Assembly (NCBI GenBank): GCA_963755335.1
Contig: CAVWJW010000008.1
Coordinates: 1,426,001-1,490,000, forward strand
Direction: 5' to 3'
Source of the DNA: UBA10649 sp963755335
Lineage (GTDB): Bacteria > Actinomycetota > Actinomycetes > S36-B12
Length of the DNA stretch: 64,000 nt
Shown: positions 17,796 to 26,490 of the stretch, piece by piece
How positions within the stretch are numbered: the stretch's first letter is position 1
Layout: each line of letters opens with the position of its first letter
Program-made: the position numbers and the translations under genes
Notes under the pieces: generated by a model
Told to the model about the DNA's origin: nothing
The model's input: only the letters and a program-made list of their open reading frames with translations
Databases searched by the model: none

Positions 17796-19325
17796 GTGAG
17801 CGTCCACCGCGTCATGGGGATCGAGACGGAGTACGGCATCTCGGTGCCCGGTCACCCCACGTCCAACGCGATGGTGGCGAGCTCGCAGATCGTCAATGCC
17901 TACGGGCAGCACGCCTTGCGCGGAGCGCGGCGCCGCACGCACTGGGACTATGACGTCGAGACGCCGCTGCGCGACGCGCGCGGCTTCGACATGACGCGCG
18001 CGGAGGCCGATCCGAGCCAGCTCACCGACGAGGACATGGGGATGGCCAACGTCATCCTGAGCAACGGCGCCCGCCTGTACGTCGACCATGCGCATCCAGA
18101 GTTCTCCACGCCCGAGGTGACCAATCCGCGTGATGCCGTGCTGTGGGACCGGGCCGGAGTCGAGATCATGCGCATGGCGATGCGTCTCGCAGCGTCGATC
18201 CCCGAGTCGCGGCCGATCCTGCTCTACAAGAACAACACCGACAACAAGGGCGCCTCCTATGGCTGCCACGAGAACTACCTCATGCGTCGGGCCACGCCCT
18301 TCGCGGACATCGTTCGCCATCTCACGCCGTTCTTCATCACCCGGCAGGTCTTCACCGGAGCCGGTCGCCTGGGCGTGGGCCAGGAGGGCCGAACGGTCGC
18401 CTTCCAGCTGAGCCAGCGGGCGGACTTCTTCGAGGTCGAGGTCGGCCTGGAGACGACGCTCAAGCGGCCGATCATCAACACCCGCGACGAGCCGCATGCG
18501 GACCCGGAGAGGTTCCGTCGACTGCACGTGATCGTCGGTGACGCCAACCTCAGCGACACGGCCACCTACCTCAAGATGGGAACCACCGCGATCATCCTGG
18601 CGATGATCGAGGAGGGCGCCTTCCGCGGAGCCGACTGGTGGCCGGCCAAGGCCGTCAACGAGATGCACGCGGTCTCGCACGACCCTTCCCTGACGCACGT
18701 CCTCACCCTCCATGACGGGCGTCGACTGACCGCTCTCGACCTCCAGGAAGAGCTGCACGATCGCGCGCGGCGCTTCTGCGAGGCCGAGGCGCATGCGCCC
18801 TTCGACGCCGAGACCCGCCACGTGCTCGATGAATGGGAGCGGGTGCTGACCGCGCTGAGGTCCGACCCGATGCTGCTGGTCACCGAGCTCGACTGGGTGG
18901 CCAAGCGAGCGCTCATGGAGGGCTTCGTCCGGCGCGATGGCCTGGCGTGGGACAGCCCCCGTCTGCAGCTGATCGACCTGCAGTACGCCGACATCCGGCC
19001 GGACAAGGGTCTGGCGGCCCGACTCGAGGACCGCGGCCGCCTCGCGCGGCTGTTCTCCGATGAGGAGGTGGGCCGGGCCGTGACCCGGCCGCCGGAGGAC
19101 ACCCGCGCCTACTTCCGCGGCGAGTGCATCCGGCGCTACCCGGACGCCATCGCCGCGGCCTCGTGGGACTCCGTGGTCTTCGACGTGCCGGGCAGCGAGG
19201 CCCTGCTGCGGGTGCCGACCCTCGAACCCGTGCGGGGAACCCGCGCGCACGTCGAAGGCCTGCTCGACTCGGCTCCGGACGTGACCGCGCTGATCGCCCG
19301 CCTCACGGCCAGCTCCGCGAGATAG
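17796..19325 (+). CDS. dop: Deamidase/depupylase Dop
   Basis: Converts the C-terminal Gln of Pup to Glu and removes Pup from substrates. The 509-residue protein has the carboxylate-amine ligase fold of the glutamine synthetase superfamily. 'MGIETEYGISVPG' at residues 7-19 provides ATP/Mg acids, and the Dop-specific region 'NAMVASSQIVNAYG' follows; this loop separates Dop from PafA. Further conserved: 'LYKNNTDNKGASYGCHENYL' near residue 145. GTG start at 17796. The stop TAG forms the first half of the pup -10 hexamer. Confidence 0.95.
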   Translation: MSVHRVMGIETEYGISVPGHPTSNAMVASSQIVNAYGQHALRGARRRTHWDYDVETPLRDARGFDMTRAEADPSQLTDEDMGMANVILSNGARLYVDHAHPEFSTPEVTNPRDAVLWDRAGVEIMRMAMRLAASIPESRPILLYKNNTDNKGASYGCHENYLMRRATPFADIVRHLTPFFITRQVFTGAGRLGVGQEGRTVAFQLSQRADFFEVEVGLETTLKRPIINTRDEPHADPERFRRLHVIVGDANLSDTATYLKMGTTAIILAMIEEGAFRGADWWPAKAVNEMHAVSHDPSLTHVLTLHDGRRLTALDLQEELHDRARRFCEAEAHAPFDAETRHVLDEWERVLTALRSDPMLLVTELDWVAKRALMEGFVRRDGLAWDSPRLQLIDLQYADIRPDKGLAARLEDRGRLARLFSDEEVGRAVTRPPEDTRAYFRGECIRRYPDAIAAASWDSVVFDVPGSEALLRVPTLEPVRGTRAHVEGLLDSAPDVTALIARLTASSAR

Positions 19326-19334
19326 CCTTTCCCC
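19323..19334 (+). promoter_or_regulatory. Leaderless-type -10 hexamer before pup, overlapping the dop stop
   Basis: TAGCCT at 19323-19328 begins with the dop stop codon and lies six bases before the pup ATG at 19335. Confidence 0.6.
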
Positions 19335-19532
19335 ATGGCGCAACGAGAGTCAGCAGACCACCGCAAGGTCGAGCGCGACGCTGAGGTCGACGAGGAGATC
19401 GCCGCAACCGTCGATTCCGCACCGACGGAGCTCGACACCGACGTCGACTCCATCCTCGACGAGATCGACAGCGTCCTCGAGGAGAACGCCGAGGACTTCG
19501 TGAAGTCCTTCGTCCAGAAGGGCGGCCAGTGA
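19335..19532 (+). CDS. pup: Prokaryotic ubiquitin-like protein Pup
   Basis: A 65-residue intrinsically disordered, acidic protein that is ligated to lysines of proteasome substrates. The C-terminus is 'FVQKGGQ': it ends in Gln, so it needs deamidation by Dop before PafA can use it. The helical ARC-binding region is the 'SILDEIDSVLEENAEDFVK' segment. A Lys close to the end is the usual self-modification site. GTGA overlap with prcB couples its translation to the core protease. Confidence 0.98.
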   Translation: MAQRESADHRKVERDAEVDEEIAATVDSAPTELDTDVDSILDEIDSVLEENAEDFVKSFVQKGGQ

Positions 19533-20365
19533 CCTCACCCCTCGGCCTGCCGGATCCCTACCGCGCGACCGGGTCGGCGTCGTTCGTCGACTTCCTTGCG
19601 GCACTGCATCCTGACCGACTTCCGCGCCTCGAGGCGACGGCGCCCAGCCACCTCGCCCCTCACGGGACCACGATCGTGGCACTCCGGACGCGCGACGGTG
19701 CGGTCATGGCCGGCGATCGCCGCGCCACCATGGGCAACCTCATCGCGCAGAACGACATCGAGAAGGTCTTCGCGGCCGACGACTTCTCCATGATCGGTAT
19801 TGCGGGCACCGCGGGCATCGCAGTCGAGCTCGTCCGCATCTTCCAGGTCGAACTCGAGCACTACGAGAAGATCGAGGGCCTCTCCCTCTCCCTCGACGGC
19901 AAGGCCAACCGGCTGTCGACGATGCTCCGCGGCAACCTCGGTCTGGCGATGCAGGGCCTAGCCGTGGTGCCGCTGTTCGCCGGATTCGACGAGGCGCGTG
20001 GCACCGGGCGGATCTTCTCCTACGACGTCACGGGCGGACGCTACGAGGAGCACGACTTCTACGCGGTCGGCTCGGGTTCGAGCTTCGCCCGCGGCTCGCT
20101 CAAGAAGCTCTTCAGCCGCGACGCGACGTCCGACGAGGCGATCCGCGTCGCCATGGAGGCCCTGTACGACGCTGCCGACGACGACAGCGCGACGGGCGGC
20201 CCCGACATGGCCCGTGGGATCTACCCTGTCGTCGCCGTCGTGGATCCGTCCGGCGTCCGCATCCTCACCGACGATGACGTGGCGCCGATCGCCAGGGCGA
20301 TGGTGGATTCGCGCATGACCCGTCCCGACGGGCCGCGTGCCGGTGGCGCGGGGGAGGAGTCATGA
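19529..20365 (+). CDS. prcB: 20S proteasome beta subunit PrcB
   Basis: Catalytic subunit of the 20S core. A 46-residue propeptide ends in '...LAPHG' and autocleavage exposes the nucleophile Thr in 'TTIVALRTRDGAVMAGDRRA'. The Asp and Lys of the active site lie in 'GDRRAT' and 'IEKVF'. 278 residues, normal length. Starts at a GTG overlapping the pup stop and overlaps prcA by ATGA, so pup-prcB-prcA form a tight unit. Confidence 0.97.
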   Translation: MTSPLGLPDPYRATGSASFVDFLAALHPDRLPRLEATAPSHLAPHGTTIVALRTRDGAVMAGDRRATMGNLIAQNDIEKVFAADDFSMIGIAGTAGIAVELVRIFQVELEHYEKIEGLSLSLDGKANRLSTMLRGNLGLAMQGLAVVPLFAGFDEARGTGRIFSYDVTGGRYEEHDFYAVGSGSSFARGSLKKLFSRDATSDEAIRVAMEALYDAADDDSATGGPDMARGIYPVVAVVDPSGVRILTDDDVAPIARAMVDSRMTRPDGPRAGGAGEES

Positions 20366-21054
20366 GCGTCCCGTTCTACGTCTCGCCCGAGCAGATCATG
20401 CGCGACAAGGCGGACTTCGCGCGCAAGGGCATCGCCCGCGGCCGCAGCGTCGTGGTGATGCAGTACGACGGCGGCATCGTCTTCGTCGCCGAGAACCCGT
20501 CCCGCGCCCTCCACAAGATCAGCGAGCTGTACGACCGCATCGGCTTCGCGGCGGTCGGCAAGTACAACGAGTTCGAGACCCTGCGGGTGGCCGGCGTGCG
20601 GCTGGCCGACATGCGCGGGTACTCCTACGACCGCAGCGATGTCACCGGCCGAAGCCTGGCCAACGCCTACGCGCAGACCCTCGGCACGATCTTCACGGAG
20701 ACGGCGAAGCCCTTCGAGGTCGAGATCGTCGTGGCCGAGGTGGGGGCATCGTCTGCCGACGACCAGCTCTACCGGCTGATGTTCGACGGGTCGGTCGCCG
20801 ATGAGCATGGCTACGTGGCGATGGGCGGACAGGCCGAACCGATCTCGGCCGACCTCCAGGACCGCTGGCAGGAGGGGCTCAGCCTCGCCGATGCCGTTCG
20901 GCTGGCACACGGCCTGCTCGAGACGCATGGCGGAGAGGGCGCACGGACCCTTGCGGCAGAGCACCTCGAAGTCGCCGTCCTCGACCGGACGCGACCGCGC
21001 CGCAGGTTCCAGCGCATCAGCAACGGCCGACTCGCCGAGTTGCTGGTCAGCTAG
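20362..21054 (+). CDS. prcA: 20S proteasome alpha subunit PrcA
   Basis: Non-catalytic ring subunit that gates the core and binds the ATPase. The N-terminal gate reads 'MSVPFYVSPEQIMRDKADF', then 'GIARGRSVVVMQYDGGIVFV' as the first core strands. 230 residues. The stop lies in a CTAG that also contains the stop of the convergent reductase gene, so the two genes overlap by four bases. Confidence 0.97.
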   Translation: MSVPFYVSPEQIMRDKADFARKGIARGRSVVVMQYDGGIVFVAENPSRALHKISELYDRIGFAAVGKYNEFETLRVAGVRLADMRGYSYDRSDVTGRSLANAYAQTLGTIFTETAKPFEVEIVVAEVGASSADDQLYRLMFDGSVADEHGYVAMGGQAEPISADLQDRWQEGLSLADAVRLAHGLLETHGGEGARTLAAEHLEVAVLDRTRPRRRFQRISNGRLAELLVS

Positions 21055-21620
21055 GAAGCAGCGCGCCGGCCGTAGCGCAGCATCACGACGCCGCTGGTGA
21101 ACGTCCGGGTCGACTCGAGCCACAGGGGCCACGGCGCGGCGCGATCGCCGAACAGTCGCCGACCCTGGCCGAGCACCACCGGGTGCACGTACAGCCAGAT
21201 CTCATCGATCAGGTCGAGGTCGAGGAACGTGGCCGACAGGACCGCTCCGCCCATGACCATGTCGCCGTGCGTGGCACGCTTGAGCTCCTCGACCTCACGG
21301 GGGTCGACCGACCGCACCAGGGTGGCGTTTGGCCCGACGCCCTCGAGGGTGCGCGAGTAGACGACCTGCGGCATTGACCGCCAGATGCCGGCGTACTCGA
21401 TGATCGCCGCCGGTGCCGATGGGTCCTGGTCGGCCGTCGGCCAGTACTCGGCCATCATCTCGTAGGAGACGCGGCCTCCCAGGAAGGCGCCCATCACCTT
21501 CAACTCGTCGTTGAAGTGCTGATGCAGCTCCTCGTCGACTGTCGCCCATTCCAGCGAGCCGTCGGCGTCCTCGAACATCCCGTCGATGGAGACGGAGCAG
21601 AACAGGATGATCTTGCCCAC
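21051..21620 (-). CDS. Dihydrofolate-reductase-family protein (RibD C-terminal type)
   Basis: About 189 residues of the DHFR-like RibD_C family, typified by 'GKIILFCSVSIDGMFED' at the N-terminus, 'FLGGRVSYEMMAEYW', 'GDMVMGGAVLSATFLDLDLIDE' in shortened form near the middle, and 'YVHPVVLGQGRRLF' near the end. These proteins are NADPH-dependent reductases of unknown substrate. I chose the GTG at 21620, which has GGAAGGTGG upstream; the frame is open further. It sits on the opposite strand between prcA and pafA, an odd place inside the proteasome locus. Confidence 0.85.
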   Translation of the reverse strand: MGKIILFCSVSIDGMFEDADGSLEWATVDEELHQHFNDELKVMGAFLGGRVSYEMMAEYWPTADQDPSAPAAIIEYAGIWRSMPQVVYSRTLEGVGPNATLVRSVDPREVEELKRATHGDMVMGGAVLSATFLDLDLIDEIWLYVHPVVLGQGRRLFGDRAAPWPLWLESTRTFTSGVVMLRYGRRAAS

Positions 21621-21657
21621 GACATCCACCTTCCGGGCCGAGAACGGTTTCCGGACG

Positions 21658-21669
21658 TACTGTAGGGCG
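21658..21669 (+). promoter_or_regulatory. Leaderless-type -10 hexamer before pafA
   Basis: TACTGT at 21658-21663, six bases before the ATG at 21670. Confidence 0.55.
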
Positions 21670-23040
21670 ATGGACCGCAGGATCTTCGGAATCGAGACGG
21701 AGTACGGGGTCACCTGCACCTTCAACGGCCAGCGGCGACTGAGCCCCGACGAGGTGGCCCGCTACCTCTTCCGCCGCGTCGTCGCCTGGGGCCGCAGTAG
21801 CAACGTCTTCCTCACCAACGGCTCGCGCCTGTACCTCGACGTGGGCAGCCATCCGGAGTACGCGACAGCCGAGTGCGACGCGATCCCGCAGCTGGTGACC
21901 CATGACAAGGCGGGGGAGCGGATCCTCGAGGGCCTGGTGACCGACGCCGAGAGCCGCCTGCGCGAGGAGGGGATCTTCGGCGACATCTACCTGTTCAAGA
22001 ACAACACCGACTCGGCCGGCAACTCCTATGGATGCCACGAGAACTACCTCGTCGAGCGGCGTGGGGAGTTCGCCCGGCTGGCCGAGCGGTTCATCCCGTT
22101 CCTCATCTCGCGCCAGCTGATCGCCGGTGCGGGCAAGGTGATGCAGACCCCCCGCGGGGCCGTCTACTGCCTGAGCCAGCGCGCCGATCACATGTGGGAG
22201 GGCGTGTCGAGCGCCACGACTCGATCGCGGCCGATCATCAACACGCGCGACGAGCCGCACGCCGATGCCGACCTCTATCGCCGCCTGCACGTGATCGTCG
22301 GTGACAGCAACATGAGCGAGACCACGACCCTGCTCAAGGTCGGGTCGGCCGACCTCGTGCTGCGCATGCTCGAGGCAGGCGTCGTCATGCGCGACATGTC
22401 CCTCGAGAACCCCATCCGGGCCATCCGTGAGATGAGCCACGACGTCACCGGAAAGAGGCCGGTCAAGCTGACCACGGGCCGAGAGCTCTCCGCCCTGTCG
22501 ATGCAGTGGGAGTACTTCGAGAAGGCGGCGGATTTCGCCGAGCGGCGCGGGCTGGTGGACGAGCCGTCCGGAGTGACCCGGCGGGTGCTGGAGCTGTGGG
22601 GGCGCACCCTCAAGGCGATCGAGGCCGAGGACACCTCGGTGATCGAGCGGGAGATCGACTGGGCGATCAAGCGCCGCCTGCTGCAGCGCTACATGGACAA
22701 ACACGGCCTTGGCCTCGACTCCGCGCGGATCGGGCAGCTCGATCTCGCATACCACGACATCAACCGCAGGCGGGGCCTGTACTACATGCTCGAGCGTCGC
22801 GGGCTCGTCGAGCGCGTCACGAACGACCTGACCGTGTTCGAGGCGAAGTCCGTCCCGCCGCAGACGACGCGGGCCAAGCTGCGAGGTGACTTCGTGCGGC
22901 GGGCGCAGGAACGGCGACGTGACTTCACCGTCGACTGGGTGCACCTCAAGCTGAACGACCAGGCCCAGCGCACGGTGCTCTGCAAGGACCCCTTCGCCAG
23001 CGTGGACGAACGAGTCGAACGCCTCATCGCCAGCATGTGA
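21670..23040 (+). CDS. pafA: Pup ligase PafA
   Basis: ATP-dependent ligase that joins the C-terminal Glu of Pup to substrate lysines. A 456-residue paralogue of Dop: 'RIFGIETEYGVTCTF' at residues 3-17 has the nucleotide/Mg acids and lacks the Dop-specific loop, and 'LFKNNTDSAGNSYGCHENYL' is near residue 110. The C-terminal domain contains 'YHDINRRRGLYYMLERRG'. The start follows a leaderless-type hexamer and separates this gene from the reductase on the other strand. Confidence 0.96.
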   Translation: MDRRIFGIETEYGVTCTFNGQRRLSPDEVARYLFRRVVAWGRSSNVFLTNGSRLYLDVGSHPEYATAECDAIPQLVTHDKAGERILEGLVTDAESRLREEGIFGDIYLFKNNTDSAGNSYGCHENYLVERRGEFARLAERFIPFLISRQLIAGAGKVMQTPRGAVYCLSQRADHMWEGVSSATTRSRPIINTRDEPHADADLYRRLHVIVGDSNMSETTTLLKVGSADLVLRMLEAGVVMRDMSLENPIRAIREMSHDVTGKRPVKLTTGRELSALSMQWEYFEKAADFAERRGLVDEPSGVTRRVLELWGRTLKAIEAEDTSVIEREIDWAIKRRLLQRYMDKHGLGLDSARIGQLDLAYHDINRRRGLYYMLERRGLVERVTNDLTVFEAKSVPPQTTRAKLRGDFVRRAQERRRDFTVDWVHLKLNDQAQRTVLCKDPFASVDERVERLIASM

Positions 23041-23048
23041 GCATCCGT

Positions 23049-23060
23049 TACGCTGACCGG
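23049..23060 (+). promoter_or_regulatory. Leaderless-type -10 hexamer before the FKBP lipoprotein gene
   Basis: TACGCT at 23049-23054, six bases before the GTG at 23061. Confidence 0.6.
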
Positions 23061-23747
23061 GTGAAGAAGCCTGTGCTCGCGGCCGTTGCCGCCGTCCTCA
23101 TCCTGACCGTCGCCGCCTGTGGCAAGCAGACCGACGATCGTGTCTCCGGATCCTCGGCTGCCGGCTCGCCCGCCGCCTCGCCCGCCGTCTCGGCGCCTGC
23201 CGCGTCGTCCGCGGCGGCATCCGCCGCAGCCTCACCGATCGCCTCGGCGATCAAGTCGTCCATCGCGGCGTCCACGCCCTTCGTCACGGTGGACTGCACC
23301 AGCGGTCAGGTGGCGCCCACCGACCAGCCCTCGCCCAATGGCACGACCATCGGCCCGGTCACCGGCGTGATCCAGCCCAACGGCGCGCCCGCGATCACGG
23401 TCGCCACGGACGCGACACCGGCCACCGAGCTCGGGGTAGCCGACATGAAGGAAGGCAGTGGCGCGGCCGTCAAGGCCGGCGACACGCTGACCGTCGACTA
23501 CTGCGGCGTGGGCCTTGGCGGCAAGACGCTGTTCGACTCGTCGTACCAGCGCGGCACGCCGGCCACCTTCCCGCTCGACGGCGTCATCGCCGGCTGGCAG
23601 CAGGGCCTCGTCGGCATGAAGGAGGGCGGCACCCGTCTCCTCGTCATCCCCGGCGCGCTCGCCTACGGCGCCAACCCGCCCGGTGGCAGCGGGATCCAGC
23701 CCGACGAGACCCTGATCTTCGTCGTGGCGCTGCAGAAGATCGGCTGA
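23061..23747 (+). CDS. FKBP-type peptidyl-prolyl isomerase, lipoprotein
   Basis: Exported FKBP-fold prolyl isomerase, 228 residues. A signal peptide ends in a lipobox-like 'TVAAC' with the Cys at residue 20. An Ala/Ser/Pro-rich linker runs from about 25 to 70. The FKBP domain fills the C-terminal 100 residues: 'LTVDYCGVGLGGKTLFDSS', 'VIAGWQQGLVGMKEGGTR', 'IPGALAYG'. The start is the GTG at 23061 because it follows the hexamer; the upstream open frame includes no better site. Probably assists folding outside the membrane. Confidence 0.9.
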   Translation: MKKPVLAAVAAVLILTVAACGKQTDDRVSGSSAAGSPAASPAVSAPAASSAAASAAASPIASAIKSSIAASTPFVTVDCTSGQVAPTDQPSPNGTTIGPVTGVIQPNGAPAITVATDATPATELGVADMKEGSGAAVKAGDTLTVDYCGVGLGGKTLFDSSYQRGTPATFPLDGVIAGWQQGLVGMKEGGTRLLVIPGALAYGANPPGGSGIQPDETLIFVVALQKIG

Positions 23748-23823
23748 CCGACCCGGCCGAAACTGCTCGAACCGACATCCCTTCGCACTGCCCCAGCGCT
23801 CACCCACGCACCGAGGAGACCCC

Positions 23824-24186
23824 ATGGCGACCAAGCCCGAGATCGACTTCATCGAGGGCCCGGCCCCTGACGAGCTGGTCATCACCGACGTCATCGTCGG
23901 CGAGGGCGCCGAGGCGGTCGCGGGCGGCCGGGTCGAGGTGCACTACCTGGGCGTGGACTTCGAGACCGGCGAGCAGTTCGACGCCTCGTGGGATCGCGGC
24001 GAGTCGATCACGTTCCCACTCAATGGCCTCATCGCCGGCTGGCAGGAGGGGATCCCGGGCATGCGGGTCGGCGGACGCCGTCAGCTCGTCATCCCGCCCG
24101 CACTCGCGTACGGCGAGGCCGGCAGCGGCCATCGGCTCAGCGGACGCACCCTCGTCTTCGTGATCGACCTGCTCGACGTCGGATAG
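23824..24186 (+). CDS. FKBP-type peptidyl-prolyl isomerase, cytosolic
   Basis: A 120-residue single-domain FKBP without a signal peptide. Core motifs are 'VEVHYLGVDFETGEQFDAS', 'LIAGWQEGIPGMRVGGRR', 'IPPALAYGEAG' and 'LVFVIDLLDV'. GAGGAG precedes the ATG by six bases. The lipoprotein FKBP lies 76 bases upstream; a duplication with one exported and one cytosolic copy is common at this locus in actinobacteria. Confidence 0.93.
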   Translation: MATKPEIDFIEGPAPDELVITDVIVGEGAEAVAGGRVEVHYLGVDFETGEQFDASWDRGESITFPLNGLIAGWQEGIPGMRVGGRRQLVIPPALAYGEAGSGHRLSGRTLVFVIDLLDVG

Positions 24187-24193
24187 GGGCCGG

Positions 24194-25163
24194 ATGAGCG
24201 AGCGCGTCGATCGGACCGAACGGCTCCTCAATCTGGTCATGTGCCTGATGGCCACGCACGGGGCCGTCTCGCGCAGCGACATCCAGCGCGCAGATCCCCG
24301 GGTACGGCGACTCGGCCTCGGCACCGGCCTTCGAGCGGATGTTCGAGCGTGACAAGGACGAGCTTCGATCGATGGGCATCCCCATCGAGACGGTCACCGA
24401 CGCGTCCGGCGACGTCCAGGGCTACCGCATCCCTCGCGAGTCCTATGTCCTCGAGGATCTCGATCTCACCGTTGCCGAGCGCTCGGCGATCGCCGTCGCC
24501 GCGCAGGTGTGGGCCACGGCGGCCATCGGGCCGGTGGCAGGCACGGCCGTCCGCAAGCTCGAGGCCGCCGACTCCGACGACTGGGCGCCGGCCCAGCTCA
24601 CCGGCTCCGTTCAGGTGACCTCGGCGGATGCCGCGCTGCTCCCTTTGATGAGCGCGATCCGGGGCGATCACACCGTGACCTTCGCGTACCGCGCGCCGAC
24701 CGATCCCGAACCGCGCCAGCGCGAGGTCTCGCCCTGGGGTCTGCGAGCGTCCTCGGGCCGCTGGTTCCTGGTCGGCTTCGATGAGCAGCGGGAGGCCCTG
24801 CGGACCTATCGGGTCTCGCGCATCGTCGGTCCGGTCACGGTCGCGGCGAAGTCTCGCGCGCACCCGCCCGCCGACGACTTCGACATCTCGGCCGCCGAGC
24901 GCCCCGACGACGAACCGGGCGCCCGGGCGACGGTCCAGGTGGCCACGGGCAGAGCGGCGTCACTGCGCCGGCTGGCCGTGACGACCACGGCAGTGACCGA
25001 CGGCGACAGGCTCGATGTGGTCGCGTACTCCCGCGACGGCCTGGTGTCGCTCCTGTGCGCGGCGGGGGCCGATGCCCAGGTTCTCGCGCCGGCCGACATC
25101 GTCGCCGACGTCCTGGCATCCCTTCATGCGATCCGCGACGCGCACTCGGACGTGGCCCCATGA
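24194..25163 (+). CDS. WYL-domain transcriptional regulator, PafB/PafC type (first copy; frameshift)
   Basis: Member of the PafBC family, in mycobacteria an activator of the SOS-independent DNA damage response. The N-terminal winged helix reads 'SERVDRTERLLNLVMCLM' from the ATG at 24194, then the frame breaks near 24290 in 'cgcgcag': one extra base separates 'SRSDIQR' from 'IPGYGDSASAPAFERMFERD'. The WYL domain follows ('VTFAYR...SPWGLRASSGRWFLVGFD'). Repaired length is about 322 residues. ATGA overlap with the second copy. pafB/pafC normally follow pafA directly; here two FKBP genes intervene. Confidence 0.85.
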
Positions 25164-26120
25164 GTGCCGGCGACCGGCTCAGCCGGCTGCTCGCGCTGGT
25201 GCCGTGGCTGGTGGCGCACGACGGCGTGACGATGGCCGAGTGCGCCGATCACTTCGGCGTCACCGAGCAGCAGCTGGAGGTGGACCTCTGGCTGCTGGTG
25301 GTCTGCGGCCTGCCCGGCTACGGACCGGACCAGCTCGTCGACATCGACTTCTGGGACGAGGGCCGGATCCACGTCCTGGACCCGCAGACCCTGAACCGCC
25401 CCCTGCGACTGACCGGCGAGGAGGCGACAACGCTCCTCATCGCGCTGCGCATGCTGGCGCAGCTGCCCGGCGTCGAGGACCGCGCAGCCGTCCTGTCGGC
25501 GGCCGCCAAGCTCGAGGAGGCCGCCCAGCTGGCCAGCGCCGGTGCCTACGTGGCCATCGATGTCGGCGTCGATCCTCAGGTGCGAGAAGCGGTCGACACC
25601 GCGCTCCGCGAGGAGCGCGAGCTGACGATCCAGTACGCCGCGGCGACTCGCGACGAGGTGACCACTCGGACCATCCAGCCGCGCCGGCTCTTCTCGCTCG
25701 ACGGCGTCAGCTACCTCGAGGCCCACTGCCTGTCCGCTGGGGCACTGCGGACCTTCCGCCTCGATCGGGTGCTGTCCAGCATCGTCGGTGACCGGTTCGA
25801 GCGGCCTCAGCCCGACACAGAAGCAGCCACGCCCTCAGCCGAGCCTCAGGGACCCCGGCCGCCGCAGCGGACGGCCACTGTCCTGCTCGATCCGTCGGCG
25901 CGCTGGATCATCGACGTCCACCACGCGACGGAGAGCCCCGCTCTTCGTGAGGACGCCCGCACGGAGGTGACGCCTGCCGGTGCATTCGGACGAGTGGTGC
26001 GTCCGGCTGGTCCTGTCCCTGCGGGGGGCCGCCACCGTGACCGCTCCGTCATCCCTGGTCAGGGCCGTCGCGATAGCCGCTGAGGCTGCTATCGCGGCGT
26101 ACCCTGACCACGTAAGGTAA
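25160..26120 (+). CDS. WYL-domain transcriptional regulator, PafB/PafC type (second copy; frameshift)
   Basis: Partner of the preceding gene; PafB and PafC act together in mycobacteria. The start 'MSAGDRLSRLLALVPWLV' leads into a winged helix, and the WYL core has 'RELTIQYAAATRD' and 'YLEAHCLSAGALRTFRLDR'. The plain frame stops at 26083 with an atypical basic tail. Skipping one base near 25975 instead gives 'SDEWCVRLVLSLRGAATVT' and ends at TAA 26118-26120 with '...AYPDHVR', the normal family ending. I therefore take the gene to 26120, about 319 residues. Confidence 0.82.
26113..26118 (+). promoter_or_regulatory. Candidate -10 for tatA-tatC
   Basis: TAAGGT at 26113-26118 overlaps the stop of the second WYL gene. 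About 40 bases of leader and an AAGGAG ribosome site precede the tatA ATG. Confidence 0.35.
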
Positions 26121-26164
26121 GCCCACCCGCGGGGAGCTGGGGATTCGATCTAAGGAGTAGCACC

Positions 26165-26479
26165 ATGCTGGGTCAACTACGGGGCTGGGAATGGCTCATC
26201 ATCGTGGCACTGATTCTCTTGCTGTTCGGCGCCAAGCGACTGCCTGACGCAGCTCGCGGTCTGGGCCGCTCACTGCGGATCTTCAAGGCGGAGACGAAGG
26301 GCCTGACCGGAGACGACAGCGCCACGTCCGAGGACGCGACACCGGTCACCCCGGCGACTCCCGCTGTAGCTCCGCCCGTGGCTGCTCCGCCCGCCGCGCT
26401 GCCGCCCACGACCGAGGCTCCGCAGGCAGCCGTCGCCGAGCCCCGTCCCGTGGAGCAGCCGGAGCGGACCGAGGGCTGA
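26165..26479 (+). CDS. tatA: Twin-arginine translocase subunit TatA
   Basis: Pore-forming subunit of the Tat exporter for folded proteins. One N-terminal membrane helix ('WLIIVALILLLFGAKRLPD') ends in the conserved FGxKRLPD hinge, followed by an amphipathic helix and an unusually Pro/Ala-rich tail of about 55 residues. 104 residues in all. AAGGAG lies seven bases before the ATG. tatC follows after 11 bases. Confidence 0.95.
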   Translation: MLGQLRGWEWLIIVALILLLFGAKRLPDAARGLGRSLRIFKAETKGLTGDDSATSEDATPVTPATPAVAPPVAAPPAALPPTTEAPQAAVAEPRPVEQPERTEG

Positions 26480-26490
26480 TCCGGCCCTGA

